A stretch of 64,000 nt of DNA from Arthrobacter rhizophilus (GTDB lineage: Bacteria; Actinomycetota; Actinomycetes; Actinomycetales; Micrococcaceae): assembly GCF_026241105.1 (NCBI RefSeq), contig NZ_JAPFFT010000009.1, forward strand, positions 62,001 through 126,000, read 5' to 3'. How positions within the stretch are numbered: the first letter of the stretch is position 1; every line of letters starts with the position of its first letter. The notes under the pieces were generated by a model. It searched no databases and was not told the DNA's origin. It saw only the letters and a list, made by a program, of their open reading frames with translations. A program made the position numbers and the translations under genes. Of this stretch, positions 62,524-64,000 are shown piece by piece.

Positions 62524-64000
<1,477 letters not shown>

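Overview
The window is a piece of high-GC actinobacterial chromosome, most likely Micrococcaceae (Arthrobacter, Paenarthrobacter or Pseudarthrobacter type). The evidence is a mycothiol synthase next to a GlnR-type orphan regulator, PspC/LiaSR-like envelope-stress genes, GTG and TTG starts on core genes, many probable leaderless promoters, and dispersed palindromes at gene ends. The genus is inferred from overall gene content; no 16S gene is present.

Region 1 (1-7.9 kb) is an accessory catabolic island that looks lower in GC than the rest. A TIM-barrel sugar-phosphate isomerase/epimerase (leftward, cut by the window edge) faces a rightward run: CocE/NonD-type hydrolase, an unusual Dabb + 2-hydroxypentadienoate-hydratase fusion, and a complete ribose/xylose-type ABC importer (ATPase, permease, lipoprotein). 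The likely job is import and breakdown of an ester-linked or glycosidic carbon source; the substrate is unknown.

Region 2 (7.9-12.4 kb) is a mobile or decayed patch: an NmrA-like oxidoreductase, decayed gene fragments, an intact-looking 942-bp IS5-family element with a frameshifted transposase, a serine-recombinase remnant, and a LysM protein with a long Ala-Pro linker and a sortase-like C-terminus.

Region 3 (12.4-25.8 kb) is mixed metabolism: NAD(P)-binding protein, Na+/H+ antiporter, a ROK repressor divergent from a GH13 glucosidase with a palindromic operator between them, aldo/keto reductase, CitE-like lyase, FAD monooxygenase, HadA/HadB-like dehydratase halves, an MFS carrier and MurB. 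Two families of dispersed repeats lie here.

Region 4 (25.8-49.7 kb) is core chromosome: AlkZ-like protein, asd, a leftward glnR / mshD - ppk - Nudix/phosphatase - thyA - folA series, nitrobindin, flavodoxin-like protein, YgfZ and ankyrin genes, a PadR-controlled DHA2 exporter, pfkA, a LiaFSR/PspC-like stress cluster, and an aspartate-type aminotransferase.

Region 5 (50-64 kb) is the transcription-translation block: tRNA-Trp, secE, nusG, rplK, rplA, an inserted pair of tandem GNAT genes, an L10 leader with rplJ-rplL, then a YbaK deacylase and thiolase on the opposite strand, then rpoB and the start of rpoC.

The observations most worth following up are the Dabb-hydratase fusion in its import operon, two families of dispersed repeats (a ~65-bp double palindrome in five copies, and GACGCTCGCTCAC clusters), a recurring TAnnnT-N6-start architecture at eleven genes, the LysM/sortase-like protein, and the GNAT pair inside the ribosomal-protein block.
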